From Acridotheres tristis (taxonomy: Eukaryota; Chordata; Aves; Passeriformes; Sturnidae), in assembly GCA_037013685.1 (NCBI GenBank), contig CM072884.1, forward strand, positions 111,950,048 to 112,014,047: DNA of 64,000 nucleotides. Direction: 5' to 3'. The position numbers and the translations under genes were made by a program. Shown here in pieces: positions 1 to 13,081 of the stretch; positions within the stretch are counted from its first letter, which is position 1, and every line of letters starts with the position of its first letter. Under the pieces are notes generated by a model. That model saw only the letters and a list, made by a program, of their open reading frames with translations, did no database searches and was not told where the DNA came from.

Positions 1-44
1 CAGAGCTGGTTTTACACTGTTGGTCTCTCTTGGAGAGTGACTTT

Positions 45-295
45 TCACAAGGGATGGAGGGACAGGACACAGGGAATGGTTTAAAGATGAAGGAGGGCAG
101 GGCTGGATGGGATATTGGGAATTAGGAATTGTTCCCTGGGAGAGGCTGGGATGGAATTCCCAGACCCTGGATCCCTGGCAGTGCCCAAGGCCAGGTTGGA
201 CATTGGGACAGTGGGAGGTGTCCCTGCCATGGCAGGGGTGGGATGGGATAAATTTTAATGTTCCTTCCAACCCAAACTATTCCATAATTCTGGGA
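45..295 (+). mobile_element. CR1 LINE 3' fragment
   Basis: It has the CR1 3'UTR motifs in order: ACAAGGGATGGAGGGACAGG, CCTGGATCCCTGGCAGTGCC, GGCCAGGTTGGACATTGGG, TGTCCCTGCCATGGCAGGGG and the terminal CCAACCCAAACTATTC. The tail resembles the ATTCTRTG-type 8-mers of bird CR1. It is 5'-truncated, as is usual for CR1. Confidence 0.9.
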
Positions 296-299
296 TCTT

Positions 300-1660
300 C
301 CCACAACCATCTTACACCCCTTTCCAGCAGAAACACAGTTCACCCAACTCTTCAGATTCAAGTCCTGTTGAAATGTTTCTAACAGGAGTTTGCTCATGTG
401 GGAAAATCTTTCCCTCTGAATAATGAACATAAGGGGGTAAAACAGTCCCAAATGTATCATCAGCAGCCTCGTTTACTCCTGTTGTTGCTGGATGGGACAT
501 TTTGGCTTTTTTTAATTCCATGTGATGGGTGCTGACTCTGGGAGAGAGGATTTTCAGTAACATCCACAGATCCTCACAGTGATGTGAAAAAAATCACTCT
601 GGATTTTCAGAAATAGCTGGTTTATTTTCACGTTCCCATCTGAGACATTTTCATTGTGATTTTCAGAGCTTTTCTATTTGCCACAGAATTTTCATTAATA
701 GCCTTTAAGAGCTTTTCATCTGACTTGAAATGGGACATTATTCTGCTCAGCTGCTAAAATTGCATGGGCTGCCACTAAGCTCATTTAATTCTGAAGCTGT
801 TCTAGTGCTTTGAGCAATATCTATTCATTAGGTGCTCTTAGCTCTTATTTGCAAATAGTTCTATTTATGGCAATAAAAATACTAATATAAAAGATAAATT
901 TGGAATGCAGATATTTTCGCTACCATGTTTTAAAATGAACAGTGTGGTTTTTGTTGCAAGGATTGATGAATTCACTGACACTTCAAAAATTCTGTAAAAC
1001 TCAGAAAAATATCCTGAGAGATATTCCTAGAAATACAGAACCAGGAGCTCTGGACTTTGATATAAATAAGGACAAATTTTTCAAATAACTGACTTAAAAA
1101 TATTCTTTGTACATGTCACCAATATAATATTGAACATACTTAACATACAAAACATATCTGTAGAAAAAAGTAGAATATAAGAAGGTGTGGCAGGAATTTT
1201 AAATGTTTGTAGCAAATGTTTTCTCCACAGTTGTGTCTGAAGCTTCAGAGGGTCATAAACAGCTTTAAAACACGCCTGGTCAGTGATGAAATACTCAACA
1301 TGAGGAAGCAAAAAATTGTACTGAAGCTTTAGATCTGTTTTCCATATTCTTACAAAAGAGTTGGTTTCTAAAAATCTGTTTTAGATTTACATGTCACTGG
1401 AAGTATCTTATAAGAAAGTTTTTATATACTTAAAAGATATTCTGAAGAGGCAGAGTTCCCCTGATGACACCAGTTAAGTGTTTCTGTTAACTGATGGAGC
1501 AAAATGAATTTGCTAATTGTTTTGGTGAAATTGGTGTGTGAAATCCTCAACAATCCGTGTTTGGCTGCCTGAAAATTTACGATTTTGAGAAATTGATGCT
1601 TTGAACAGATGCCCAGTTCAGACATGGATACCAACAAGAAAGATGGAGAGAGGGACTCAG
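300..1660. other. Single-copy AT-rich ERG intron
   Basis: I see no coding exon, RNA gene or clear repeat here. The reading frames present are short and not conserved in character. Confidence 0.6.
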
Positions 1661-1667
1661 CAAAGGT

Positions 1668-1949
1668 CTGGAGAGACAGGACAAGGGGGAATGGCTTCAA
1701 ACTGACAGAAAGTGGAGTGAGATGGAGTATTGGGAATTAGGAATTGTTCCCTGGGTGGGTGGGCAGGGCTGGCACAGGGTGCCCAGAGCAGCTGTGGCTG
1801 CCCCTGGATCCCTGGCAGTGCCCAAGGCCAGGTTGGACATTGGGGTTGGAGCAGCCTGGGACAGTGGAAGGTGTCCCTGCCATGGCAGGGGTGGGATGAG
1901 ATGATCTTTAAGGTCCTTTTCAACCCAAACCATTCTGGGATTCTGTGAT
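1668..1949 (+). mobile_element. CR1 LINE 3' fragment with intact tail
   Basis: It runs from GAGAGACAGGACAAGGGGGA through GCCCAGAGCAGCTGTGGCTG to CCATTCTGGGATTCTGTGAT. The last bases are two copies of the ATTCTGKG-type tail repeat, marking the true 3' end on the + strand. Confidence 0.92.
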
Positions 1950-2235
1950 ACCCAAGGCTGGACACCTCCATGTACATCATAATTAACTCCTTGCCTTGCC
2001 GGTGTATCAATCACACCCAACTTCAGAAGCCTCATTACCTGCATGAGTTGTGTGTTATTGTTATACATAACAATATTATATATTACCTGCATTACTGCAT
2101 GTGTTCCAGGTGAGCTGAGTGATGTATTAATAAAAGACCAAGACTTTTCTTGGTCAAAGTCCAATCTTCAGGCTGCCAAGCTCTCAGAGGGAAAATAAAA
2201 CACAAAAAGTTCACCTTCCTGCTATGCTGTCAAGA

Positions 2236-2393
2236 GAGCACAGGGTGCCCAGATTTGCTGTGGCTGCCCCTGGATCCCTGGCAGTGCCCAAGGCCAGGTT
2301 GGACATTGGGGCTGGAGCAGCCTGGGACAGTGGGAGGTGTCCCTGCCATGGCAGGGGGGTGAAATGGATGATCTTTAAGATCCCTTCCAACAG
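2236..2393 (+). mobile_element. CR1 LINE fragment, both ends lost
   Basis: It starts at GCACAGGGTGCCCAGATTTG and ends at AAGATCCCTTCCAAC without the ATTCT tail. It belongs to the same subfamily as the copy at 1668-1949. The gap of about 290 bp between the two does not look like CR1, so they are probably separate insertions. Confidence 0.88.
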
Positions 2394-2394
2394 G

Positions 2395-3023
2395 GAACTT
2401 TGCTTTTCCTTCCCCTTTCATCAGACTTTTCTCTTTACCTTCATTCCACATCTTGCCTGTCATGCGTAGTAGCCTTTCATTATTTATTATTTTCTGGTCA
2501 TTCAAATTGAGAGAACAACCTCTGGCACAGCTGTGGCAGTCACACTGCTCACACTTTGCATTCAACTTGTGCTTTGTATTTATTTCCCTCAGCTTGTGTC
2601 TCTTCTGAGTTAGCTGTAAGCATTTTCTGACAAGGTCTGTCTAATCCTTTGCCTTAATTCTGTGCCCAAGACAGCAGAGTCCATTTATTTCTTGCATAAA
2701 ATTCACTAATACTTTAGAGGCACTGGAAAGGTCCTTTTTGCTGCAGAATTACAGCAGTTTAAGTAAAAGTGCACAGTAGGAAGTCAACACATTGTGACAT
2801 GAGTGTTGCCCCACATCTCCCTCCCTGCAGAGTGCACCTTTCATGGTCATGCCAGGTCTCACTGACAAATGGTTGTGTTTGGGTTTTCATTGCACTGGCT
2901 GCAGCAGCTGTGGGGTTGCATCTTTGATCAACAGATAAAAAGAAAAGGAACCACATTTTTCTCTTTCATTACAGAAGCTGGGTCTCCCTGCCCAAAGATT
3001 TCAAAGCTGGTCAGATTCTTGAT
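2395..3023. other. Single-copy ERG intron
   Basis: I recognise nothing here. Frames are short and there is no repeat structure. Confidence 0.5.
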
Positions 3024-3025
3024 TT

Positions 3026-3660
3026 CATGGATTCATAGAATGGTTTGAGGTGAAAGGAACCTTAAAGCCCATCCAGTGCCACCCCTGCCATGGCAGGGAC
3101 ACCTCCCACTGTCCCAGGCTGCTCCAGCCCCAATGTCCAACCTGGCCTTGGGCACTGCCAGGGATCCAGGGGCAGCCACAGATGCTCTGGGAATTCCATC
3201 CCAGCCTCTCCCGACCCTCCCAGGGAACAATTCCTTCCCAATCTAACCTAACTTTACCCTCTTTCAGTTTGAAGCCATTCCCCCTTTTCCTATCACTACA
3301 TATCTTCATCTTCCAGCTCCCCTGGAGCCCCTTTAGGTCCTGGAAGGGGCTCTGAGCTATCCCTGGATCCCCTTTAGGTCCTGGAAGGGGCTCTGAGCTA
3401 TCCCTGGAGCCCCTTTGGTCCTGGAAGGGGCTCTGAGCTTTCCCTGGAGCTTCTTTTCTCCAGGCTCAACACCTCCAGCTCTCCCAGCCTGGCTCCAGAG
3501 CAGAGGGGCTCCAGCCCTGGGATGTGACTTCTTCTGGACTCTCTCCAGGACCTCCAGCTCCTCTCTGTGCTGGGACAGGGCTGGGGCAGCTCTGCAGGTG
3601 GGGTCACACCTGAGCAGGGCACAGGGACACAATTCCCCCTTTCCTGCTGCCCAGGTCACA
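3026..3660 (-). mobile_element. Long CR1 LINE 3' fragment, minus strand
   Basis: Read on the minus strand, the 3' tail lies at the left (ATTCATAGAATGGTTTGAGG on the + strand). The body then follows to the right through the CCATGGCAGGGACACC and CCAACCTGGCCTTGGGCACT motifs. It extends farther upstream than most copies, to GGCAGCTCTGCAGGTGGGGT and CACACCTGAGCAGGG. It contains the internal 41-bp tandem repeat listed separately. Confidence 0.92.
3320..3441 (-). repeat. Three tandem 41/40-bp units inside a CR1
   Basis: The units start at 3320, 3361 and 3402. Each begins CCCTGGAKCCCCTTT and ends GGGGCTCTGAGCT. Other CR1 copies in the window carry a single version of this block (for example near 12540), so this is a local expansion within the element. 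Confidence 0.9.
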
Positions 3661-3664
3661 GTCT

Positions 3665-6140
3665 GGAGAAGAGCATTCCAATTGTGTTGATTCTACACTG
3701 GTTTATTTCCTTACTTGAATAATCCTTCAGAAAGGCTGAAATGATTTGTTCCTCCCTTACTTTTATTCCTTCAGATACAGGAACGGGATTTTAAAGTGTC
3801 ATGGTAACATTTATCATTTTCTTGTATCACACGTGTCTCAATGAGTTGATTTTATTCCTGTGGGAGCTCGTGCACAGGTTTTCTTGGTCTGCTGAATAGC
3901 AGGAACATTGGAGATTGCTCAGGTCAGCCATGAACAAGCTCATCTGGTTTTTCCCTTCTTACCAAACAACATCTATCATTTTGCTTTATTTAGTCCATCC
4001 TTTCATTTTATTAGATTGCAGAGGAGCATAAATGGTGTCTGTTTACATTCCTTGCTGATTCAGCTTGAAATGCTGACCAAGTATAGCTTGAGGAGTCTAT
4101 AAAAAGAGGAGGTAGTTTCTGGTTCTCAGACATGTAAAGGTGTTCCTGGAAGCTCCAGACCCAGAGTGCAAATCAGTTAAGCCTCCTCGACGATTTTGAA
4201 ACCTCAAATCCTTTGAAATAGTTGGCAGCCTGCCCGTTTCATATTTACAGTTACACAACTCACAACTCTTCCCCTCTGTGACTTCTAAAAGTTCCTCCTT
4301 CCTTTTTTTTCCTCTAGGTCCCTGGGCAGCATCACAACAGCTCCTCTGCCTTCCTCCCACTCTTCCCCACCTTCCCCCAGCCCTCCTCCCCTTTATCTTT
4401 CCCTCTCCTTAGTGTGGCACATTGTTCTGGGGAAATAGGTTGTTTGGAGTTCACACTTTGTTTTCCTGCTGTTTTTCTGGGAAGCTGGACGTGGCACGAA
4501 AGATATGGGAACAGCTCGTAGGAAATGGGTTTGTTTGGGGAAACAATAAAAGAGAAACAGCCTGCATACCTCTCTGCCTCTCCTGCATGTTGGAAGGCCT
4601 GGATTACAGTATGGAAAGATATTTTTGGGGTCATTTTTCAGTACAGTCCAAAGACAAGCAAATAAAAATATTTTCTTTTTGCATATCTTAACCTCTGCAT
4701 CCACCCAGCTTCATTTCCTGTAACAACGTGTATTAAACACTTGTTGGTGAGGTGTGGGGAAAACCATCTTAAAGGTTTCTATTGCTGTGGCAAATGCATC
4801 TCACAGTTTTGGACAGGAGATTCTCTTCATTTGCATTGGCATTCTCAGTTCACTTTTCATCAATGATAGCAGCTGATTTTTTTTTTTTTTTTCTGGAGCT
4901 GATGTTGGTGCTGTTGCAAAAACCAGTCAATGTCAGAGCTACAGGGTCTGGTTTTTGACTTTTGATCACTTTGGTAATCACAAGTTTGAAAGAAATATTG
5001 CCACAGGGAAAAGCTGCAGGATTTTTCTTGCCACCACATCAAAGATATTGCCACATGCATTTTCCTTCTCTTCTTCACGTGTAAAATTAAAAATGGACCA
5101 CAACCTGTTTCTGCTGCACGTGAGATCCAGCAGAGAGCCACAAGCTGCTGCCATCAGAAAATGGTTTGAGTTGGAAGATAAAGGTCAAATTTGTGAGGCA
5201 GATCTCTAGAAAAAGGAAAAAGAATTACACAGCTGAAAATTTTCTGAAGTAATTGTTTGTATTTTGTGATTTTGAAGATTTTATTTAGAAAGACATTGCT
5301 TAAATAAAGTAATAAGAACTTAGTTTAAAAGCAAAAGCACAGGTGTAAATGGGATTAGATTTTTTTTTTATACTGTCACAAAGCAATTTATTTGTGTGTA
5401 TGTGAGAGTTTCTTTTTGGTATGAAACAACATTTTCTTCTAACCCATTGGTTTGGCTATTCCTCTAAATGCAATATATAAAAAAATAATACCAGCCCCTT
5501 GGACTGATTGTAGTTAATATTTGATCTAAAACAAATATCTTTATTTTACACTAGTTCAGCAGAGCAGGCTAAAAGGAAAAGCAGGCACTTAACTTCATTG
5601 CTGTTTCACTAAATCCTCTCCTGTGTGAGTCTTTGCACACAAAGAAATGAGTTAATGCTGTGACATTCAACCCCGTGTTAATTTCATTAGTCATGTTTTG
5701 TGGCAGACAACTAAAATAATGTGTACAGAAGTATGAATCAAGATATTCACTATAAACAATTATAGGAAAGTATGCTGGGCTATACACTGCAAAGGTTATC
5801 GTGACAGGAAGTCATATTTTACATACACAGTGGGCATATTTGGAAAGTTCATTCTGAATTTAGAAGGATTACCCATCTGAGCAATATTCCATATGCTCCT
5901 GAAATGAGGAATACCATGAGAGGCATGCAATACTAAATATGTGTATATCCAGTGTATACGTGGAAACTCCAGAATAAAAGGTGTCTGAGGAAAAGGGAGG
6001 GAGAATAACATAAACAAAAGATTTTCTGCTCCAATCCTGTGCAAAAATGGAGACCACTGTTAAGAGAGTAAATTTTTAAAGAGCAGTATGAATTTGTGGT
6101 TTAATTCCAGTTGTCTAATGTGGAGAAGTCAGTAAAGTAT
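3665..6140. other. Single-copy ERG intron
   Basis: AT-rich DNA with no exon or recognised mobile element. It contains a run of about 15 T starting at 4878. No frame has ERG or other recognisable protein content. Confidence 0.55.
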
Positions 6141-6142
6141 AT

Positions 6143-6355
6143 AGAATTTCAGAATCGGGGAATGGTTTGGGTTAGAAGGGACCTTAAAGATCATTTTGTT
6201 CCCACCCTCTGCCACGGCAGGGACACCTTCCACTGTCCCAGGCTTCTCCAACCTCAGTGTCCAACCTGGCCTTGGACACTGCCAGGAATCCTGGGGCAGC
6301 CACAGCTGCTCTGGGCACCCTGTGCCAGCCCTGCCCACCCTCCCAGGGAGCAATT
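6143..6355 (-). mobile_element. CR1 LINE 3' fragment, minus strand
   Basis: The tail is at the left (ATTTCAGAATCGGGGAATGG) and is followed by reverse-complement CR1 body motifs up to CCTGCCCACCCTCCCAGGGA. Several substitutions, such as CCACGGCAGGG for CCATGGCAGGG, suggest an older copy. Confidence 0.9.
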
Positions 6356-6527
6356 ACATCAGGACAAAACACAATTGGAAGTGAATAAAAACACCCATAC
6401 AAATAAAGATGGCTTGAGCAGCATTCGCAGGAGATTTCAAGCAAGGAGATCCATAAGAATTGAGTGTGGTCAGTGCTCTCTAAATGGTGAAGTGAGAGTT
6501 TTAAATACACGGGAAGGTTGACAGAGA

Positions 6528-6587
6528 GAACCACCTGAGATTTACCAGAACCACCTGAGATTTACCAGAACCACCTGAGATTCGCCA
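6528..6587 (+). repeat. Three tandem 20-bp units
   Basis: The unit GAACCACCTGAGATTTACCA occurs three times without gaps, and the third copy varies (TTCGCC). It is a short local duplication in ERG intron DNA with no coding role seen. Confidence 0.95.
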
Positions 6588-7025
6588 GCGCGCTGCTGCG
6601 GGTTTGGACTTGTTCCCACCCTTTTGTTTTCCCCAGTGATTTCCTTGGGGTAGGGGATGTTAGAAGCTGGGGCTGCCCTGCAAGTGCAGTGTTTGCAGCA
6701 GGAAGATGAGTGACCCTTCTCCTGGCACAGGCACGCTCACCCTCGCGTGTGCACGTGCGCGAACGCCACGCACGGAGCCTGCAGGGAAGTGATGGGTCAG
6801 GAGCAGCTCAGCCCGTGGCCTCCATCCAAGTGTTATTTCCCTCGTGCTCTCAGGCATTCCTAAAAAACGAAGCTTTGCTGGAAAGGAAACTCATTTGGAT
6901 GTGCTTTTTCAGGTTTCCTCCATGCAGTGGCTGTAAAGATCTCTTCATTCCTCCCCGTTGCATTCCTAATGCTTTGCTGGTGGGCTTGTCCTTGGTACAT
7001 GCTGTGCTTTAGGGAAAGGTGTTTT

Positions 7026-7191
7026 TACTTTAAACTTTAAACTTTTAACTTTTAACTTTAACTTTTAAAGTTATTTTTACTTTAAAATTTGCTTAGAGAT
7101 TGAGATTCTCTAAAAACATGCATGTGTAGATATACTTAATATATATATATACACACACACATACATACATATATATATTACATATATAAAA
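7026..7191. repeat. AT-rich simple repeats: ACTTTTA-like, then TA/CA/CATA
   Basis: At 7026-7085 ACTTTAA/ACTTTTA units repeat imperfectly. At 7139-7178 there is a TA run, an AC run, CATA units and another TA run. These are ordinary length-variable microsatellites. Confidence 0.9.
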
Positions 7192-7199
7192 CAGGAGTG

Positions 7200-10100
7200 T
7201 GTAATTATATATCAAATATATCTATGGTGGGTCAACCCACCACAGTGAACAAATACTAAATGTAGCAGGACAAATTATAAATGTAATGTATAATCTTGTC
7301 GTTTTCCTTAGATGGTAAGGAAAAGAGTTGCAAATGTTACCATAACACTGGACAGATCTTTTGAACAAGGCTAAAAAAATAATGTTTAAAATTTTCTCAG
7401 TAAAGTTTCCAAACTTTTTTGAGGGTAGTTACTGAATACAAGGAAAAGGTTTAATTCTGGGCCGAGAATAACTCTGATTAACACACAGTAATTCTTGAAG
7501 AAACCCCAGTTGCACTGCAGGGCTGGTCAAGATGCAAAGGAGTTTAAGAGGAATAAAAAAAATGGATAAGATTGATAGTCTAGAGTGGAATCAGTGCTGT
7601 GTTTTGGGCACTTTTTGGTCCCAAGGTTCTTTCCCAATATGATTTTGATCTGTTAGCTCCTAGCAGGTGTGTGCAGCCTCAGTTCCCTTCCTGTCGGGCT
7701 CTGGGCCACTTTACAAACCTGCAACCTGCTTTGCAAAACAAATTTTTGCTGGAACGGTTTCTGAAAAAACACTCAAGATGTTTGTATTTTTTAACACAGT
7801 AGAATACTGGCTGTTCCTTCAGATTGATACAGTCTTGTATCTGAAAAGCAAAGTAGCAGCAACAGGCTGAGATAGAAATTAAAGGGTTCTACATCCAAGT
7901 TTTCCCAGGTATTTTAAAGGCCTAGAAGTTAGCCAAGCATGAAGGAGCAAAAAACGTCAAGCTTTCAAAGTTTATAATTGACAATACTCTCAAGATGAAA
8001 AGGAAGAAAAGTCTATTGTATTGAAAAAAAGTAATTCAAACTTCACTGCTCGAGCTCTTTCCATGGATGGAAGTGCTAAAATAAGCATACAAAGCTCCAG
8101 TTTCATTAAAAATGCAATATATTGTATGCAATATACAATCTGCAGGATATATTTGTATTGTTTCCAGCCCTGGTGATTTCAGGTTGACATAATCATTCAG
8201 GAATACGTATTCTGATCATTGTGCTGCTCCAACCCTGCACTCTCTTCATTCAGCTCATGGTGCAGCTGATAAAACCTGGTGTTGTCTCAGTCCTCAAGTA
8301 TTTTTCCAGCACTTTGCTTGTCCAAGTGGAGATTTTTGAGGCCCACTTTCACTGAGGAGCCTGGTGCAGTTCTCTGGTTGTTGTGCATGGGCAGAGCTGC
8401 TTGCAAGCAGCTTGGAGCCCACCCAGGTGTTGAGAAGGTTGAAACAGGTGCAGGGTGGAAGTTTTCACCTGTGTGACATCTACAAAAGAGTTTCCTACTT
8501 CCATTTATTAAATCTTGGCTTGGTGTTGAACTCGTTCATTCACTTTGCTGACAGATAAAAACTGCAAGTGAAATAATTGATTGTGAAATGGCAACTCTTT
8601 AAATCAGGTGCTGTTGCTTGCTCTGGAAGTTTCTCTACTCAGTGTGATAATTTTAATGTGTGAAATGCAGGGTGGTCCCAAACACATCATCCCTTGGAAC
8701 GAGGGAGATATGTTTTCTAAGACCAATTTTTAGGAATTCTGACCAAAGTTCCACCATCTGCAATAACGGAATGGTGATTTTTTTATTTTCTGAAGCCCTC
8801 GCAGACGTGGAGTTGAATGGCTCATGCTGCAAATATTACCTTACGGTTTGCTGACATTTCAGGAATGACAGTTTATTAGAAATTGGGATAAAGCACCAGG
8901 GTCTGCATTTGAATTTATAATATTTCAGAATTTGTTCATTAAGACACAAAATATTAAGCCTTTGGGCTTAGCCACGAGGGCTCTGTTCACATTAGCAGTG
9001 AAGTCAGAGTTACGCAGAGAGAGCTGCAGGATCAGGGCTCAAACATCTGCTGCTGTTTCCCAGAAAGGAATCTAGCCTGCAATTTCATAACATCAGCTTG
9101 ATGGATGCTTGATTATTCCTTTTTTCAAGTGGGGCTCCAAACATCCTTGTATTTTTCTCAGCAAGAGGTGAGGAGAGCTGATAAGTGGCAGCACCGAGCC
9201 TGTGTTTGGATTAACACGGAGTCTCCAAGTGCTCCCTGAAAGGAGTGGAGGATGTTGGCTGAGCTGGCAATCAGATTCTCATGGGTGGAGGTGAGGACAA
9301 CATCTGTCTTTCCTATCTTGTACTTGCCAAGGCTTTTTGTTGTTCCTGAACTCTCCTCATGAATATAATATGTGGGTTTTTGTCTGATCTAATGAATCCA
9401 GGACCCGGAGATTTAGAAGGAAAACATATTCCAGATGTGTGTTGCAATTCTTGACTCAGGTGACTGCATTTTAAGCAGTAACCTTTTCCAGTATGTTCCC
9501 CACACCATATTGAATATCCTCCTTCTGCAAACGGTCAGGAGAGACTTGTACAAGCATCATGATTAATAAACTACAGCAAGGCTAAAACATCAATCATTTG
9601 CCTTTTGTTTCACCCGATTGCTGCTGGATGCAATGAATCCGAGGCTCAAAGGCTTGGCTTTGGAGCAGGGCTGCAGATTTAGGCTCTTCAGGCAGTTCAA
9701 CCCCAGCTTGTGCAGTGGTGCAGATGTGAGCAGAGCCTCAGACTGGAAGAGTTCCCAACTGCTAAGGGGGGGTTCTGGTGTCCAGCCTCCCTGTGCTCCC
9801 TGTTCCAGCCTGGAAATGACATTCCTGGCCTGTTGGGAATTAGGTTTTCACTCCAGATGAGCAGCTTCCCTAGAGCATCAGAAGATGCAGTCTGAGGGGG
9901 GGATAGGTAGAAGAGCAGCCAGCAAGAAGAGTGACTTGGTCAAATCTTGTGCCCTGTGTACTCTCCTCCATGCTCTCACCTGTCCTTGCTTGCAGCGACA
10001 GCTGTAATTCAATTTACAAACCTTCAGCAACAAATGCTATCAGTTATACAAGGGTTACCAAGAGCACTAAAGCATGGAAACACTTGAGCTAATTGCACAG

Positions 10101-10710
10101 CCTTAATGAGAACAATCTTCCCTCAGAAAATGCAGGTCCTCTCCAAATGTGACTGTTTATTAGAAAGTTTTAACATCTGCAAAACACACGCTGGTGTGTT
10201 ACAATTAATCCTCATAATAAACAGTTTGGTGAAAGTTTTCGTATAACAGCTTTCGGTCTAATTTAGAATGAAAATAAGTTGCAGAATGTCAGAATTCTTT
10301 TGAGAACAGAGAGGTTTTTCTGACCAACTGTAGACATCTGAGAAGTGATAAGAAACAGCCCGTGTCTGAATGGATTGTGGCTGTGGGGAGGTCAAAGCTT
10401 GTGCTTACCTATGTGTTATCATGAAATCAGATTAGAAAAGTAAAATGTGTTTACATCAATGAGGAGAAATATTGTAAAGCTGGTGTCAAAATTAGATTGT
10501 ATAAATGCAATGCATATGGCAAAGTTAATTAAAAGTTCTTTATTGCAGTGTTGTTGTAAGCCAAGGGTAACAAGTCCTTTTGGGAGTCTGGGAATGCTGT
10601 CTGAAGAAGCAAAAAATGCATTTTATTTCTGTGGCATCTCAATGTACAATGAGGGGTTTTGCTGTGTTCGTGTCCCCTCATTCATCTTCCTCTTTGGGTT
10701 CAGTTCTTGC
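7200..10710. other. Single-copy ERG intron
   Basis: About 3.5 kb without a recognised repeat or exon. It has mixed composition with short frames only. Long stretches without repeats in a developmental-regulator intron can hold enhancers, but I cannot see conservation from one sequence. Confidence 0.5.
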
Positions 10711-10715
10711 CTAAC

Positions 10716-10868
10716 CCTGTCCAACCTGGCCTTGGACACTTCCAAAGATGGGAAATCCACAATTTATCTGGATAACCTGTACCGGGGCCTCACCACCCTC
10801 ACAGCCAAGGATTTCATCCTAAAATATAATATAAACCTGTCCTCCTCCAGTTTAAAACCATTGCTCAT
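10716..10868 (-). mobile_element. Diverged CR1 LINE fragment, minus strand
   Basis: The reverse-complement CR1 motifs CTGTCCAACCTGGCCTTGGA, AACCTGTACCGGGGCCTCAC and TCCAGTTTAAAACCATTGCT appear in the right order. The middle reads more like the chicken-type CR1 consensus than the other copies do. Neither end is clear. It explains the end of the 145-residue frame at 10447-10884. Confidence 0.75.
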
Positions 10869-10879
10869 GAAAAAAAAAA

Positions 10880-12440
10880 CATAGTTCACAATTTAAAACC
10901 ATTGTTCATTCTAACAGTGACCTCCAAAGTACTTTAAAATCCTGCTGCTGTGTTTATTCCCCAATATCCCTCATCCCAAGCAAATTCTGTTGCACAACCA
11001 CATACCTTATTGTCTTGTGTTGCCATTTCTTAAGTCTGACCAAACTTTAGAGAAAAAAAAAAAAAGTCTTTGTCCTTAGTTCCTGACATTGCATTTAAAG
11101 GAGAGGGCAGCTTGCATGTGCTTCTCATGATGGGAACTACTTCAATCACATTTCCTGTAACTTCATGTTTCTAGGCCAAGTAATCCAGCATTTGATTAAG
11201 TAAACACCTTTGTCCTAATGACTTTATGCCTACTTTAAAGGCGTTGCTGCACCTATTGTTCTACAGATTTGTCAGTCTGTTATTCTTTTTCTTTTTTTAA
11301 ACTTATCAGTGAAGTGTAAGTCAAAACCAAATAGAGCAATCGTTTTGTTCTTTTATCATCAGTACAGAAAGTCCAAGGGAGAAGCCAGGATTGGCATAGT
11401 ACAAGCAATTAAAATATAAAAGGAATTTAATGAAGGAACATGGGTTTGTTTGGGTTTTGTGGAGGGATTTTTTGCTGTGATGTCATGAGAGGAAATATGT
11501 GGAGAAAGGAAGATGAAATAAAGGAAATTCATGTTAAATATTGACCTCAAATACCAGCAGCTCTGATTCACAGACTTACATGAAAGACCCTTCCCACCTT
11601 CTCCTTTTAAGCTCCATGTGTTGTTTTCTGCATATCCCTTTGCTCCAGACATTAATTACTAGAAATTAAAGGCTTCATTTCTGAGATGTCATTGAGAATA
11701 TGTTGCATCACATGAAATCCAGGAAGATGATCCATTCACTCCTAAAATGATTGTCAAAAAAGTACAAACCTTTGCAAAACTGAAAGAAGCCAGTACTGCA
11801 TCTATTTTGTAATAATTATTAATGTTTACATTTCTTTATCCCACTTATGACTTGATGTTGCCAAACTTTTCCAGAGACAGCATTAATATGGATGAGAAAA
11901 AGAGATTAACATGTAAATGAGTAATGAAAAGCATTTACTAGGAAGAGAACTGGCATCCATATGTAATAAAACCTTGCCAAACATTGTCAGTATTAATAGC
12001 TTTGTTTACATTTATATATGGCCAGACCCTGCTGCTATTTTTTCATGATGGTGAGTTCTGACAATTCTTGTATTAGATTTGGTCCAGGAGCTTGCATTTG
12101 CAATTATAACACAAAACAGATTTTAAAATCCCTGTATTTAGGAAAGAAAACCCACATTGCTTTCTGTTAGCTGTTCCAGGACAGCAGTTTGCTCTTGGAG
12201 CCTTCCTTTCACAGCTCACAGTTTGGGGACACCAGAGTTATGCCCATTATCAGAAATTATTGTGTAACTGAGAAATTCCTATTGCTGGGGGCTGTTTCCA
12301 TGCTTTTCCCTAGGATGAGCTTCAGGGGTGGTTCTGCCAGGTTGGTAAAGTTCTGGTTGTTCAGCATCCCTGAGCCTTGTGAGGTCAGTAGATTCAGAAA
12401 AGCCTGGGCCAGAAATCCTCTCCTTTGAGTGGCCTAAGTT
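10880..12440. other. Single-copy AT-rich ERG intron
   Basis: No exon or mobile element recognised. There are short A and T runs (for example near 11055) and no conserved-looking frames. Confidence 0.5.
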
Positions 12441-12448
12441 GATCCTGG

Positions 12449-12818
12449 GCTGGAGCCCCCCTGCTCTGGAGCCAGGCTGGGAGAGCTGGGGGTGCTCACC
12501 TGGAGAAGAGAAGGATCCAGGGAAACCTCAGAGCCCTTTCCAGGGACTAAAGGGGCTCCAGGAGAGCTGGAGAGGGACTAGGGACAAGGGATGGAGGGAC
12601 AGGACACAGGGAATGGCTTCCCACTGCCAGAGGGCAGGGATGGAAGGGATTTTGGGAATTAGGAATTCCTGCCTGTGTGGATGGTGAGGCCCCAGAGCAG
12701 CTGTGGTTGCCCCTGGATCCCTGAAAATGTCCAAAGCCAGGTTGGACATTGGGGCTTGGAGCCACCTGGGATAGGGGAAGGTGTCCTTGCCTTAAGAGGG
12801 ACCTTAAAAATCATCTTA
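12449..12818 (+). mobile_element. CR1 LINE 3' fragment
   Basis: It starts in the block GGAGCCCCCCTGCTCTGGAG and passes ACAAGGGATGGAGGGACAGG. It ends at GGGACCTTAAAAATCATCTT, lacking the ATTCT tail. It has one copy of the 41-bp block that is triplicated at 3320-3441. Confidence 0.9.
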
Positions 12819-13081
12819 TGCTGGGAGGGGACACCTCAAACATTAAAAAATTTGAAGATGTTTTTGGTGTGACTGCCAAGGGATAAAACTGACATTTTCC
12901 CAAGGATGTTACAGCTCCTTGAAATCTTGAGATTATGTGGAGGTGCTGGAAGGAAAGGAAAGGAAAATGAAGTTCTTCATTTCTGAGCACCAAATGGATC
13001 AGCCACCACCATAAATTCCCTAAATCCCTGCTCCAGACCCTTCCTAGCCAGGAGCTCTTGAGTAAGGCTTTGGAAGAGGTT

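Noticed and set aside
10447..10884. 145-residue frame as a possible exon
   Set aside because: Its right part is a diverged CR1. There are no suitable splice sites and no family resemblance.
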